In this document: piece by piece, positions 16,987 to 26,427 of the stretch
Position numbering within the stretch: position 1 is the first letter of the stretch
Layout of the letters: each line of letters begins with the position of its first letter
Origin: Acidobacteriota bacterium
Lineage (GTDB): Bacteria; Acidobacteriota; Terriglobia; Acidiferrales; UBA7541
Direction: 5' to 3'
DNA length: 64,000 bases
Assembly: GCA_013289835.1 (NCBI GenBank)
Contig: JABCZG010000019.1
Span: 1 to 64,000 of the forward strand
Program-made: the position numbers and the translations under genes
Notes under the pieces: generated by a model
Seen by the model: only the letters and a program-made list of their open reading frames with translations
Told to the model about the DNA's origin: nothing
The model's database searches: none

Positions 16987-18180
16987 GTGGAGACACTTTT
17001 CTATTTTCTAGCGGTAGTGCAGATCGCCATTGGGGCGTACCTCATTTGGCAGGTCTTGCAGTGGCTGGGGTACGTGCGGCGGAGGCTGAAAACCGATCCG
17101 GGATTCTATGCGCCGCGCGTGGCGGTGCTGTGCCCTTGCAAAGGCGTGGAGCCGGGGCTCGAGCGGAACCTGGTTGCGCTGACGGAATTCGAACGGCAGA
17201 ACTACGAAATCTTTTTTATCCTCGCCTCCGGGTCCGATCCCGCACGGAGCATCATCGAGCGGGTGGCGAAAAATTCGCGCGTGAAAGCCCAGGTGATCAT
17301 CGCGGGACCACCGAACGGCTGCAGCGAAAAAGTAAATAATCTCCGGGCGGCCATCGAACAATTGGCGCCGGAGTTTGAAGTTTTGGTGTTCGTCGATTCC
17401 GACGGACGCCCCGGAAAGAGCTGGCTGCATCACATGGTGGCGCCGCTGGGCGATTCGAAAATTGGGGCGACTACAACCATGCGCTGGTTCATCCCCAATC
17501 GCAGCAACCTGGCGACGGCATTGCTTGCCGCGTGGAACGCTCCGGTGGTTACGATGCTCACGGAGAAGGGGAAGAATTTTTGCTGGGGCGGAGGCACGGC
17601 AATCCGCAAGAGTATCTTCGATCAATCCGGGGTGTTGGAGGGATGGAGAAATTCCGCGAGTGACGATTATTCCATGACGCGGGTGCTGGAGCGGAACAAC
17701 CGGTCGATTGTTTTTTTGCCGGAGTGCCTGACGCTTTCATACGTGGAAACAGATTTCAATGGATTGCTGGAATTTACGAACCGGCAGATCTTGATTACGC
17801 GCGTGTACGCGAGCCAGGTTTGGGGTCCGGCGCTGGCGACACATTTTCTGTACTGTTTGACATTAGTGCTTGGAGCGGCCTTGATTTTGGAAGATATTGT
17901 TGAGCAAAGACCCGCGTTTCACATCGTGACGCTCACGTTTCTTCCCGTGCTGCTTTCGGCGATTCGAGGCTCGTTCCGGCTGATTGGGGTGACGGAAGCG
18001 CTTCCGGCGGGGCGGTCTCAGATTACGGGCCAGGGCTGGATTTATATCCTGCTGACGGTGTTCATTCCATTTTTGTACCTGGCCAACTTCGTGAACTCGC
18101 TTACTACGCGGAAGATCCGCTGGCGAGGGGTGGTATACGAACTGGTGAGTCCCGAGCAGACGCGGATCGTATCGCTCTAG
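16987..18180 (+). CDS. Family 2 glycosyltransferase, membrane-bound (ceramide-glucosyltransferase-like)
   Basis: A 397-aa GT2/GT21-like enzyme. An N-terminal membrane span (about 4-26) precedes the catalytic domain, which contains the nucleotide-sugar DSD motif in FVDSDGRPG, the acceptor-binding DDYS and a TNRQILITR block in place of QxxRW. Three or four C-terminal spans follow, as in processive or lipid-directed transferases. It probably transfers a sugar to a lipid at the inner face of the cytoplasmic membrane; the substrate is unknown, and hopanoid or sphingolipid-type acceptors are possible guesses. The start is GTG at 16987, shortly after the divergently transcribed YbjQ gene. It has no operon partner. 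Confidence 0.85.
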   Translation: METLFYFLAVVQIAIGAYLIWQVLQWLGYVRRRLKTDPGFYAPRVAVLCPCKGVEPGLERNLVALTEFERQNYEIFFILASGSDPARSIIERVAKNSRVKAQVIIAGPPNGCSEKVNNLRAAIEQLAPEFEVLVFVDSDGRPGKSWLHHMVAPLGDSKIGATTTMRWFIPNRSNLATALLAAWNAPVVTMLTEKGKNFCWGGGTAIRKSIFDQSGVLEGWRNSASDDYSMTRVLERNNRSIVFLPECLTLSYVETDFNGLLEFTNRQILITRVYASQVWGPALATHFLYCLTLVLGAALILEDIVEQRPAFHIVTLTFLPVLLSAIRGSFRLIGVTEALPAGRSQITGQGWIYILLTVFIPFLYLANFVNSLTTRKIRWRGVVYELVSPEQTRIVSL

Positions 18181-18632
18181 CCCGTTTTGGTCCGACTTCC
18201 CCAATTGGATTACTTTTCCACAGGGCATGGAGCAGTTGTGCGAGTTGAGGGCCGGGAAGGCTGACACGAAATCACCCCGAATGTGGAATAATTTCGCGCA
18301 CCATGCAATTCCTACCATCGAATGGGCTTTACACTCCTGAAACATTCACGTAAGCCCTCATTCCTTAATAGGTTGCAATGTTGGAACTTAGGCCGAAGAT
18401 TTGCACATAGATAAGGTTCGGTAAGACGGTCTCGGTCGCGCTTTTCAGGAAGTCCCCACCCGCGCAGGACCGTTGCCGATCACGGGGTCTAAGCTGCCGA
18501 GTTTTGAGCCCTCTTCTCGGTTGCGTGCCCGACTGCATATCTATCCGGGGAATACGCCTCGTCGAGGGGCGAAGAATAAAAAACCTAAATGGCTTCGGTT
18601 CCGTCACGAGGCTGCATTCTGAGGGGGTGCAC
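18181..18632. other. Intergenic, nothing recognised
   Basis: A 452-bp gap between the glycosyltransferase and LuxR-type genes. It shows no convincing ORF, tRNA-like fold, terminator with T-tract or riboswitch signature. An in-frame upstream extension of the LuxR gene to 18504 exists but lacks a ribosome site. Confidence 0.5.
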
Positions 18633-19253
18633 GTGAAGGTGATCCGCAGAAGTGAACATTCACCGCAAATGACGAATTCGCGGGCTTCGTTCAACCGCGA
18701 TATTTTCTTTTTCTACGAAAAAACTACGGGAGTCGCACACTTTCACGTGGAAAGCGGGCCGGATGGCAGGTTTCCTGTGGACCAGGCCGCAGGTCTTCTT
18801 GCGATGCATTGCATGGTGCGCGGCCAATCCCCGAACGATTACATCGTGATGGTGCAGGCTGCCCAGAAAACGCTGGAAGGGCTGACCGAGAAAGCGGACA
18901 AGCTGCTGCAGTCCGGGAAATCGGTACGAAGCCAAGTCAGCTTGACGCGCAGAGAAGAGGAAGTTCTCTCCGGCCTCATGAATAGCCTCGCAAATAAGGA
19001 AATCGCCTCCAACTTGAATCTCTCCGAGCGCACGGTAAAATTCCATGTTTCCTCGCTGCTGGCGAAGTTCCGCGTGCGCGGGCGCATGGAACTGGTTCGC
19101 GAGGCGTCGCGCCAGACGGCGGGAGCGATGCGCATGCCGATGCCAGTGGCGCCACGGGAGGCGCGGGCGTTTGGGCCGGTGGGGAAGGATTATCCTCCCG
19201 CTCGGCCGCAAGTGGCAGTGGTTCCTCTCGCGAAGCGGCAGATGATGGCGTAG
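18633..19253 (+). CDS. LuxR-type helix-turn-helix transcriptional regulator
   Basis: A 206-aa protein starting at GTG 18633, preceded by GAGGGGG at good spacing; the longer frame from 18504 has no ribosome site. Residues about 104-158 are a LuxR/GerE helix-turn-helix (LTRREEEVLSGLMNSLANKEI then LNLSERTVKFHVSSLLAKF). The N-terminal 100 residues contain no response-regulator receiver motif; they read as a small alpha/beta domain of unknown ligand. The tail after 165 is Pro/Met/Arg-rich. Targets unknown. It ends at a bidirectional terminator shared with the superoxide dismutase gene. Confidence 0.85.
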   Translation: MKVIRRSEHSPQMTNSRASFNRDIFFFYEKTTGVAHFHVESGPDGRFPVDQAAGLLAMHCMVRGQSPNDYIVMVQAAQKTLEGLTEKADKLLQSGKSVRSQVSLTRREEEVLSGLMNSLANKEIASNLNLSERTVKFHVSSLLAKFRVRGRMELVREASRQTAGAMRMPMPVAPREARAFGPVGKDYPPARPQVAVVPLAKRQMMA

Positions 19254-19275
19254 TTCCGAACAAATCCATTTTGGA

Positions 19276-19314
19276 AATAAAAGCCCCCGGCGTGACCGGG
19301 GGCTTTTTATTTTG
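19276..19314. terminator. Bidirectional terminator between LuxR-type gene and sod
   Basis: AAAGCCCCCGG-CGTGA-CCGGGGGCTTT, an 11-bp perfect stem flanked by A-rich sequence on the left and TTTTTATTTT on the right. It serves both convergent genes. Confidence 0.85.
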
Positions 19315-19334
19315 TGCGTAGTTGCGAGAAAGGC

Positions 19335-20090
19335 TTACTTTTTTGCGGCGTCGTAAAGCTCGGAGGCTTTGTCCCAATTGACCACGTTCCACCAGGCCTT
19401 GATGTAATCGGCACGCACGTTTTGATACTTCAGGTAGTAGGCATGCTCCCAAACGTCGAGACCGAGGACGGCTTTGCCGCCACCGGTGAGGAGATAAGGC
19501 GTGTCCTGGTTCGGGGTCGAATCAATGGCAAGCTTTCCATCTCTGACGACAAGCCAAGCCCAGCCGGAGCCAAAGCGGCCCAAGCCTGCGGCGCCAAATT
19601 TTTCCTGAAAGCCGGCAAACGAGCCGAACGTGGATTGAACGGCCGCGCCAAGGTTTCCTTTCGGTTCGCCACCGCCACCCTTTTTCATGAGCGTCCAGAA
19701 GAGAGTGTGGTTCCAATGGCCGCCGCCATTGTTGCGGACGGCGGCGCGGATGTTTTCAGGGACGGAATCAAGACCCTTGAGGAGATCGTCGATGGATTTG
19801 GACTGCAGATCGGCATGACCATCCAGGGCCTTGTTCAGGTTCGTAACGTAGGCGCCATGGTGTTTGTCGTGATGAATCTCCATGGTCTTGGCGTCAATGT
19901 ATGGTTCCAGTGCGTCGAATGAGTACGGCAGCGGTGGGACGGTAAACGGCACGGGTTTTTCCTCCAGTGTGAGATTTAAATCCGATTTGACGGCAGCGCC
20001 GGAGCGCAAAAGATCGGGAATAAAATTCGTTCCTCCGAGCAATCCTGCGCCGGCGATACCCGCATGGAATACAAAATTGCGGCGATTCAC
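19335..20090 (-). CDS. Fe/Mn superoxide dismutase with Tat-like export signal
   Basis: Converts superoxide to oxygen and peroxide. From GTG 20090 (GGAG five bases upstream) the product is 251 aa. Metal ligands are H73 (MEIHHDKHH), H128 ([10 protein letters not shown]), D212 and H216 (DVWEHAYY). About 50 extra residues precede the usual N-terminus and begin NRRNF followed by a hydrophobic stretch ([11 protein letters not shown]), resembling a twin-arginine signal. That points to a periplasmic enzyme, which is uncommon for this family but known. An upstream in-frame ATG (20279) would overlap queG and bury the signal. Iron versus manganese cannot be judged reliably by eye. Confidence 0.92.
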   Translation of the reverse strand: MNRRNFVFHAGIAGAGLLGGTNFIPDLLRSGAAVKSDLNLTLEEKPVPFTVPPLPYSFDALEPYIDAKTMEIHHDKHHGAYVTNLNKALDGHADLQSKSIDDLLKGLDSVPENIRAAVRNNGGGHWNHTLFWTLMKKGGGGEPKGNLGAAVQSTFGSFAGFQEKFGAAGLGRFGSGWAWLVVRDGKLAIDSTPNQDTPYLLTGGGKAVLGLDVWEHAYYLKYQNVRADYIKAWWNVVNWDKASELYDAAKK

Positions 20091-20245
20091 GGGAGCTCCA
20101 ACAGCGCGGAGGGCCAATTGACTTGCGGGCTGAATTATACCGCTAGTCAGGGTGGGATGGTAATCCCGCAGGCCCGAAGAAAGCAGCTGCAGACGATGAT
20201 GGACGTTTGCTTGCTTTCGCTGGCCCAGGCCCTTTTTGGCGCTTC

Positions 20246-21394
20246 CTATTCCAACTGTTGGATGCGGGAGAGAGCCCATTGGGCAGATTCGGAGATGACG
20301 GCTTCTGGCGAGGTAGCGAGTTGCGACAACAGCTTGGTGACGCGCGCGTGGGTTGCGGAGCCCGGCGGCAAGGCGGAGTTACCGAGGGCGATGCAGGCGT
20401 TGCGGACCAGGCCGCGCCACTTGGCGCGTCTGACGGGGCTTCCGCGGAAGAGTTCGCGAAATTCGGATTCGCTCAAACTTGCGAGCCATTCCAGCCGCGG
20501 AAATAGAAGTGATTTGCTCGCGGATGACGGGGACGTATCGGCTTGATTCGATACGTCTGGAGGAAAAACTCTTGGCTGGAGTTCTTCCGCGGTTGTACTC
20601 GGCGCGCGGCGATTCCACGGGCAGACATCCTGACAGATATCGCAGCCGAAGACGTGGCGACCCATGGGCTCGCGCAACTCTTCTGGAATGCTGCCGCGTA
20701 GTTCGATGGTGAGGTAGGAGATGCACTTGCGCGCGTCCATCACGTATGGGGCGACGAATGCTTGCGTTGGACACGCGTCCAGACACTTCGTGCAGCTTCC
20801 GCACAAATCGGGAGGCGGGAGTTCTGCCGCGGCAAGTGTCGGTTCGAAGTCCAACGTGGTGAGAATGACGCCGAGAAAAAACAAGGAGCCGAGCGACTGG
20901 TTCAGCAGCAGGGTATTCTTTCCGAGCCATCCAAGTCCGGCATATTTTGCGAGCACGCGCTCCTGCAGGGGTCCAGTGTCCACATAGGCGCGCGCTTCGA
21001 ACGGCTCGGCAATATGTTGACGAAGAAAATGCACCAAGCCATTCAGTTTATCGAGCACGACCTGGTGATAATCGTCGCCCCAGGCGTACCGGGAGATCCA
21101 GCCGCACGGCTCTCCGTCGTTGGCCTTCGCCACGAGGTCCGTGGAGAGCGGATGCGCGGTGTGGTAGTTGAGGGCGCAGACGATGACGCTCTGGATGCCG
21201 GGCATGGCGCGCTGCGGATCGGAGCGGCGCGGATCGGCGAGGTAGTTCATCTCGCCGGCGTAGCCGCGCGCCAGCCATTCCGGGGTGTGCGCAAGCTCCG
21301 GAAATTTTTCCGCGCGCACCACTCCACAGAGATCGAAACCCAGAGACTTGGCGCGATCCACGACCCAAGGAGTGTCGGCGCGAGGATGCATCAA
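20246..21394 (-). CDS. queG: Epoxyqueuosine reductase
   Basis: The last step of queuosine tRNA modification: reduces epoxyqueuosine to queuosine in a cobalamin- and Fe-S-dependent reaction. The 382-aa protein has two 4Fe-4S ferredoxin clusters, [12 protein letters not shown] and [11 protein letters not shown], after the N-terminal cobalamin-binding domain, and a short HEAT-like C-terminus. The family's ALNYHT and SLFFLG blocks are present. Transcribed after the anti-sigma pair on the same strand with a 75-bp gap. No other que genes are in the window. Confidence 0.95.
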   Translation of the reverse strand: MMHPRADTPWVVDRAKSLGFDLCGVVRAEKFPELAHTPEWLARGYAGEMNYLADPRRSDPQRAMPGIQSVIVCALNYHTAHPLSTDLVAKANDGEPCGWISRYAWGDDYHQVVLDKLNGLVHFLRQHIAEPFEARAYVDTGPLQERVLAKYAGLGWLGKNTLLLNQSLGSLFFLGVILTTLDFEPTLAAAELPPPDLCGSCTKCLDACPTQAFVAPYVMDARKCISYLTIELRGSIPEELREPMGRHVFGCDICQDVCPWNRRAPSTTAEELQPRVFPPDVSNQADTSPSSASKSLLFPRLEWLASLSESEFRELFRGSPVRRAKWRGLVRNACIALGNSALPPGSATHARVTKLLSQLATSPEAVISESAQWALSRIQQLE

Positions 21395-21469
21395 GAAGAT
21401 TGTGGCGCAGGTATGAGCTTTTCGCGAGGGAGGAACATTGGACGGCTGAACCGCACGGTGAAAGAAAAG

Positions 21470-21817
21470 CTAACTGTTGAAGCTGCGCAGCGCCGTCGGT
21501 TCGTCGGTATAGACGTCAAACACGGTGAAGAGCTTGGTGATCTGCAGGAGGTCGCGAACTTTTTTCGTGAGGTGCAGCAATTTCAAGTCGCCGCTGCGGT
21601 TCTTCACGGCGGTAAATCCACTGACCAGCTCGCCGATTCCCGAGCTGTCAATGTAGTCCACGTCCGCAAGATTCAATAGGATTTTGGTGCGTTGATCCTC
21701 GAGAAGCCCGCGAATGGTCTTGCGCATCAAGGCGCTGCCTTCGCCGAGTGTGATGCGGCCGCTGAAATCCACAACCATCACATCTCCAGCGTCGCGGTGC
21801 GTGGCATGTAGAGACAT
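21470..21817 (-). CDS. STAS-domain anti-sigma factor antagonist (RsbV type)
   Basis: A 115-aa single STAS domain. The phosphorylatable serine lies in the typical YIDSSGIGELVSG strand-helix. The start at 21817 follows an AGGAGG-like site 11 bases upstream; the open frame reaches to 21868, but that start would run into the kinase gene. In partner switching this protein binds the anti-sigma kinase when dephosphorylated, freeing the sigma factor. It follows the kinase gene by only seven bases, so they are co-transcribed. A PP2C phosphatase to reset it could be either of those at 7.6 and 41.1 kb. Confidence 0.92.
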   Translation of the reverse strand: MSLHATHRDAGDVMVVDFSGRITLGEGSALMRKTIRGLLEDQRTKILLNLADVDYIDSSGIGELVSGFTAVKNRSGDLKLLHLTKKVRDLLQITKLFTVFDVYTDEPTALRSFNS

Positions 21818-21824
21818 CTTTTTT

Positions 21825-22310
21825 TTACGCCTCCTGCTGCGGTGTGGCGCTTTGCCCGCCCTGGCCATTGGCCGGCGTGCTACCCGGCGCGGGGAGCTTC
21901 TTGGACATCACGATTTCCGCGCCGCCGGTTCTGCCGGACAGCACATCAAATTCGTCCATGAAGGCGCGCATCAGGAAGATGCCGCGCCCGGAAGTGCTGA
22001 GCAAATTTTCTTCGGCAAGGGGGTCGGGCACGTCGGAGAGTTTGAAGCCTGTGCCTTCGTCCAGCACGTGGATGATCATTTTATCTGAGGTAAGGTCGAC
22101 GGCGAGGTAAATCTTTTTTTCCGGGCGCTCCTGATTACCGTAATGAAAGGCGTTGATGACGCCCTCGCGCACGCTCATTCCGATGCGGTAACAATCGTCT
22201 TCGCCGAATCCGGCGGCTTCTGCCACGCGGAGACACATCTCCTCTGCGAGATTGACGCTTTCGACTTGCGTCTCCAGCGTAACTTCGAGGTGCTTGGTGT
22301 CCGGCGCCAT
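21825..22310 (-). CDS. Anti-sigma regulatory factor, RsbW-type HATPase kinase
   Basis: A 161-aa GHKL ATPase-fold kinase. The N box is REGVINAFHYGN, the G1 box DEGTGF and the G2 region STSGRGIFLMRAFMD. Such kinases hold a sigma factor inactive and phosphorylate their STAS antagonist, encoded next door. No sigma factor gene lies nearby, so the target is elsewhere or the pair controls a non-sigma output. The C-terminal tail is Pro/Gly/Gln-rich and probably disordered. It is the first gene of the run with the antagonist and queG. Confidence 0.92.
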   Translation of the reverse strand: MAPDTKHLEVTLETQVESVNLAEEMCLRVAEAAGFGEDDCYRIGMSVREGVINAFHYGNQERPEKKIYLAVDLTSDKMIIHVLDEGTGFKLSDVPDPLAEENLLSTSGRGIFLMRAFMDEFDVLSGRTGGAEIVMSKKLPAPGSTPANGQGGQSATPQQEA

Positions 22311-22455
22311 TTTTAGCGTTGCAGCAGCCTCGGGTGCCCCTAGTGTAAGCGCTCTATGGGTAACACAGCGATGGAAACGGAGTCAATGGAGCAGGCTGGC
22401 TGCGACGGGCTGCTTCGCCGAGGAGTTGGTGAGAGAGGCACTCGTGCGTGGGCTA

Positions 22456-23997
22456 CTACGCCCAGTAGGAGCGGTCCAGAGTGCGGTACTGGATGGCCTC
22501 GCTCAAATGTTTCGGCTCGATCCCTGTGGCACCCTCCAAGTCGGCGATGGTGCGGGCGACCTTCAAGATGCGGTCGTGGGCGCGCGCGGAGAGGCCGAGG
22601 CGGGTGATGGCGTTCTCGAGCAGTTTTTCGCCTTCGGCGGAAATCGCGCAATGCTTGCGAATCATTTTGGGCATCATTTGTGCGTTGGCGTAAGTTTTCT
22701 TCTCGCTGCGGTAGCGTTCGAGCTGGCGGTCGCGCGCGGCGATGACGCGCTGGCGAACGGCGGCGGAATCCTCCGCCGAAGACGGCGCGCGTAGCTCTTT
22801 GTACTTCACGGCGGGCACTTCGATGTGAATGTCAATTCGGTCGAGCAGGGGACCGGAAATTTTTGAGACGTAGCGCTGGATCATTGGCGGGGTGCAGTGG
22901 CATTCGCGCGTGGGATCGCCAAAATAGCCGCAAGGGCAGGGGTTCATGGCCGCGGCGAGCATGAAGCGCGAGGGAAACGTTACGGAGACGGCGGCGCGCG
23001 AAATGGTCACGGCGCCATCCTCGAGCGGCTGGCGCATGACTTCGAGCACGTTGCGCTGGAACTCGGGCAGTTCGTCGAGGAATAGGACACCGTTGTGGCC
23101 GAGGGAGACTTCTCCGGGGCGCGGCACGGCGCCTCCACCAATTAGTCCCGCGTCGCTGATAGTGTGGTGCGGGGAGCGGTAGGGGCGCGTGCCGACCAGG
23201 CCACGGCTGTCTTCGAGCACGCCGGCCACACTGTGAATGCGCGTAGTTTCGATGGCTTCTTCGAGAGACATCGGCGGAAGAATGGTGGGAATGCGCTTGG
23301 CGAGCATGGTCTTTCCGGCGCCGGGCGGGCCGATGAAGAGGATGTTATGGCCGCCTGCGCAAGCGACTTCCAGCGCGCGCTTGGCGGCTTGCTGGCCATG
23401 CACGTCGCGGAGGTCCACAGAGTACTGCGCCGCTTCGGAGAGCATCTGCTGCGCATCCACGGTAACGGGCGTGAAAGACTCCGGCGAGTTCACCAGGTCC
23501 ACGGCTTGCGGAAGAGATTTCAGCGCAAAGACATTCACGCCTTCGACGACGGCCGCTTCCCTGGCGTTGGCTTCCGGAACGGCAACCGCTTTCACGCCAA
23601 ATTCGCGGGCCGCCAGCGCGGCGGACAACGCGCCGCGCACGGAGCGGACGCTGCCATCGAGCGAGAGTTCTCCGAGGAACATCATCTTGTCGAGTTGCTT
23701 TCCGAAAAACTGGCCCTGGCATCCGACCAGGCCCAGGCCCATGGGGAGATCGAAGCCTGAGCCTTCTTTGCGGACGTCGGCAGGGGCAAGATTGATAGTG
23801 ACACCCTGGCCGTAGGGAAATTCGTAGCCGCAATTGCGAAGAGCGCTCTTGATGCGCTCGCGGCTTTCTTTTACGGCGTTGTCGGGGAGGCCAACGACGT
23901 TGAAGTCCTGCATGCGCGCAGAGCCGACGTCCACCTCGACCTCGACGAGGTAGGCGTCGATGCCGTAGACCGCGGCGCTGAGCGTCTTGAAGAGCAT
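22456..23997 (-). CDS. comM: YifB/ComM family Mg-chelatase-like AAA+ ATPase
   Basis: A 513-aa ATPase with an N-terminal Lon-protease-like domain (about 20-170), a Mg-chelatase AAA+ module with Walker A GPPGAGKT and Walker [13 protein letters not shown], and a C-terminal helical domain. ComM family members promote branch migration during natural transformation. The start [12 protein letters not shown] at 23997 is the family N-terminus; ten extra codons upstream are possible. TATACT on the minus strand at 24046-24051 may be its -10 element. No other competence genes are visible here. Confidence 0.9.
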   Translation of the reverse strand: MLFKTLSAAVYGIDAYLVEVEVDVGSARMQDFNVVGLPDNAVKESRERIKSALRNCGYEFPYGQGVTINLAPADVRKEGSGFDLPMGLGLVGCQGQFFGKQLDKMMFLGELSLDGSVRSVRGALSAALAAREFGVKAVAVPEANAREAAVVEGVNVFALKSLPQAVDLVNSPESFTPVTVDAQQMLSEAAQYSVDLRDVHGQQAAKRALEVACAGGHNILFIGPPGAGKTMLAKRIPTILPPMSLEEAIETTRIHSVAGVLEDSRGLVGTRPYRSPHHTISDAGLIGGGAVPRPGEVSLGHNGVLFLDELPEFQRNVLEVMRQPLEDGAVTISRAAVSVTFPSRFMLAAAMNPCPCGYFGDPTRECHCTPPMIQRYVSKISGPLLDRIDIHIEVPAVKYKELRAPSSAEDSAAVRQRVIAARDRQLERYRSEKKTYANAQMMPKMIRKHCAISAEGEKLLENAITRLGLSARAHDRILKVARTIADLEGATGIEPKHLSEAIQYRTLDRSYWA

Positions 23998-24045
23998 GGT
24001 GAGGAAGCCCCCGGGCAGGCTTCGCAAGGATAGAACAAAATGGAT

Positions 24046-24051
24046 AGTATA
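24046..24051 (-). promoter_or_regulatory. Possible -10 element for comM
   Basis: TATACT on the minus strand, about 50 bp upstream of the comM start, in an AT-rich pocket. No good -35 match was found, so support is weak. Confidence 0.3.
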
Positions 24052-24095
24052 CCAATCGTTAAATTAAAGAGTGTGGGGCGGCTTCGCCCGACAGG

Positions 24096-25862
24096 CTAGA
24101 GAGGCGGTTTCGGGCCGACTCCGTAATTGGCCAACACGTCCGGCAAGGTCACAATGCCTTCCAGTTTGTGCAGGTTGGCGCGGCTCACGACCGGCAAGAC
24201 GTCCAGATGGCTGGCACCCATGCGATCGAGGGCCATGCTCAGGGAGTGATCCTCGTGGACGTGCGGAAAATCGTGCGGGTCAACGAGCTCATGCAGGCGT
24301 TTGTTTGCGAACCCGTCGTTGTTTGACTGCTTCAGGCTCTGCAAGCTTATGACGCCAATGACGCCGCGGTCGTCGCACAGGGGCCACGAGTGGAATTCGC
24401 TGGACTTGGTTTCTTCGAGGGCTTGCATGACGGTCATCTCCGCGTTCAATACTTCCGTTGCGTCGCGCATGGCTTGCACTGCCTGGCGCTGTCCTTCCTG
24501 CTGGCGCGTCTCTGCAGTTGGCAGGTGGATGCCGTCTTGATGGGCGAGAACTTCGTAGATGGGCTGCCTCTGGAAGCGCGAAGAAATGAACAAGCTGATC
24601 AGGTTAGAAATCATCAGCGGGACGATAACGGCGTAGTCTCGCGTGATTTCGAAGATCATCACGACGGAAGTCATCGGCGCGCGCACGATGCCAGCAAATG
24701 CCGTTCCCATGCCGACCAAGGCGTAGGCTCCCGGCGAAGCGACGTAGCCGGGCAGGAAATGCTGCGCGATGGTCCCGACGATGCCTCCGAGCATCGCTCC
24801 CAGGAACAGGCTGGGGCCGAAAATGCCGCCGGCGTTGCCGGAGGCGTAGCTGGTCGCTACGGCAACAAGCTTCAGCACCAAAAGCAAAAGCATCAGCTTA
24901 AATGCCATTCTTCCGTTCAGGACTTCGCCGACATGCTTGTAGCCCACACCCAGAAGTTGCGGCACGAACCAGCCCATTACGCCAACGAGCACGCCGCCCG
25001 CGACGGGCTGAAACCAAACGGTTTTTTTTGGGAATTTTAGAAATTTTTCGCGCATCCAGAGCAGCAATTTTGTAAACGCCACGGAGACAAAGCCGCCGGT
25101 GACTCCGAGCACAGCATAAATTGCGAATTCGCCCGGATGAACCAATTGGTATTGCGGGACCTGAAACAAGGGATCGTTTCCCAGCAGCAATCGAAGCATG
25201 GCCCAGGAGGTTGCGGAGGCCAACACGACAGAGCCCAGCACCGGCGCGTGCATGTCGCCGACAACTTCTTCCAGGGCGAACAAGACGGCGGCGAGCGGGG
25301 TGTTGAACGCGGCGGCAATCGCGGCGGCGGCGCCCACAGGGATGAGCGCTTTCACTTTTTCGGGGCGCAAGCCCAGCTTGCGGCCCAGGACGGAAGCAAT
25401 CCCCGCGCCGACTTGAACTGCCGGGCCTTCACGACCGAGTGGGATTCCGCTGGCGAGCGTTGCGGAAGTGCAGAAGAATTTTCCGAATACCGTGGCCAGA
25501 GAGATCCGGCCGCCTCGCGCGTACAACGCGGCTTTGGTCTGCGGAACACCGCTGCCGCGCGCATCAGGAAAAAAACGGTAGAGCAGGTAGCCCATCCCAA
25601 GTGAGCCGACTACCGGCACCAGCAGCCGCCTCCAGGCCGCGCCGCCCAAGGGGTACAGCCTTGTACCAAACCGTTCCGTGAGCAGGATGAAGGCGACAAC
25701 GATCAGGCCCACTAAGGCCCCGATCAGCAGCGTAAGCACCAGGAACACTTGCTCTTCGCGCTCACGAAGAAACGCTGTCCACTGAAGCGACGAGGCGCTC
25801 CACCATGTTTTTGAAGCTGGTTCTCCGTCGCTGTTTCGAACAGTAACGAGACTGTCACTCAC
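24096..25862 (-). CDS. ClC-family chloride channel/transporter with CBS pair
   Basis: A 588-aa membrane protein. ClC signatures are GSGVPQ, GREGP and GGIFGPSLFLG, which form the anion selectivity filter, across about 10-12 hydrophobic segments to residue 430. Two CBS domains follow (about 455-580), which usually sense adenine nucleotides. Whether it is a channel or an H+/Cl- antiporter cannot be read with certainty. Its start overlaps the end of the MarR gene by eight bases, so translation is coupled and the repressor probably controls it. No fluoride riboswitch was noticed. Confidence 0.93.
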   Translation of the reverse strand: MSDSLVTVRNSDGEPASKTWWSASSLQWTAFLREREEQVFLVLTLLIGALVGLIVVAFILLTERFGTRLYPLGGAAWRRLLVPVVGSLGMGYLLYRFFPDARGSGVPQTKAALYARGGRISLATVFGKFFCTSATLASGIPLGREGPAVQVGAGIASVLGRKLGLRPEKVKALIPVGAAAAIAAAFNTPLAAVLFALEEVVGDMHAPVLGSVVLASATSWAMLRLLLGNDPLFQVPQYQLVHPGEFAIYAVLGVTGGFVSVAFTKLLLWMREKFLKFPKKTVWFQPVAGGVLVGVMGWFVPQLLGVGYKHVGEVLNGRMAFKLMLLLLVLKLVAVATSYASGNAGGIFGPSLFLGAMLGGIVGTIAQHFLPGYVASPGAYALVGMGTAFAGIVRAPMTSVVMIFEITRDYAVIVPLMISNLISLFISSRFQRQPIYEVLAHQDGIHLPTAETRQQEGQRQAVQAMRDATEVLNAEMTVMQALEETKSSEFHSWPLCDDRGVIGVISLQSLKQSNNDGFANKRLHELVDPHDFPHVHEDHSLSMALDRMGASHLDVLPVVSRANLHKLEGIVTLPDVLANYGVGPKPPL

Positions 25863-26337
25863 GATTGCGATTCACTCCGCTTTTCGAAACAGACTTCGAG
25901 ACTCTCCCGGATCGGGGTGAACGCCCGCTTTCCAGCAAGGCGCTGATGGCGTTAACCAAAGCTTTGCCACTTGTGCGTAGCTCGCCGATGCGGTGGCGCG
26001 CCACCTGTTCGAGAAGTTTTTCTCCACGCGGCAAAAGGACGACCAGGACGCGGCGGCGGTCGTCGCGGCTGCGGCTGCGGCGCACGTAGCCATGCGACTC
26101 CAGGCGGTCAATCAATTCGACCGCGCTGTGATGTTTTAGCGCCAGGCGGTCCGCGAGGGCGCGGATGGTGGCTTCTTCGCCGTCGGCAAGACCGCGGATG
26201 GCCAGCAAGAGCAAGTATTGCTGCGGTTCCAGGCCGGCGGAGCGCGCGACGCTGTCCCCTTCGCGGACAAATTTCCGCAAGAGGTAGCGCAACTCGGCAA
26301 GCGCCCGGTATTCGGCCGAGGTGATGTCGTTTGCCAT
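25855..26337 (-). CDS. MarR-family transcriptional regulator
   Basis: A 160-aa winged-helix regulator: helices, then the recognition region EEATIRALADRLALKHHSAVELIDRLESHGYVRR and a wing with RSRDDRRRVLVVL. The C-terminal helix completes the dimer interface. The start is taken as MANDITSAEYRALAE at 26337; six extra codons reach the ATG at 26355 inside the palindrome. No ribosome site precedes either start. A 19-bp palindrome overlaps the promoter, suggesting autoregulation. It overlaps the ClC gene by eight bases, so its likely target is its own operon. Confidence 0.92.
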   Translation of the reverse strand: MANDITSAEYRALAELRYLLRKFVREGDSVARSAGLEPQQYLLLLAIRGLADGEEATIRALADRLALKHHSAVELIDRLESHGYVRRSRSRDDRRRVLVVLLPRGEKLLEQVARHRIGELRTSGKALVNAISALLESGRSPRSGRVSKSVSKSGVNRNRE

Positions 26338-26343
26338 GGTAGA

Positions 26344-26364
26344 AGTATATCGCAATGCGATATA
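26344..26364 (-). promoter_or_regulatory. MarR operator overlapping -10; possible leaderless start
   Basis: TATATCGCA-A-TGCGATATA (26346-26364) is a perfect 9-bp inverted repeat of the MarR operator type. The minus-strand TATACT (26344-26349) overlaps its proximal arm and ends six bases before the MarR ATG. Transcription would then begin at or next to the start codon. Confidence 0.65.
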
Positions 26365-26427
26365 TGTTGCCAGAGGGACAGCGTGCGCTGACTCCGACCA
26401 ATCAATGGGAAGAAATTTCTGGCGGGG

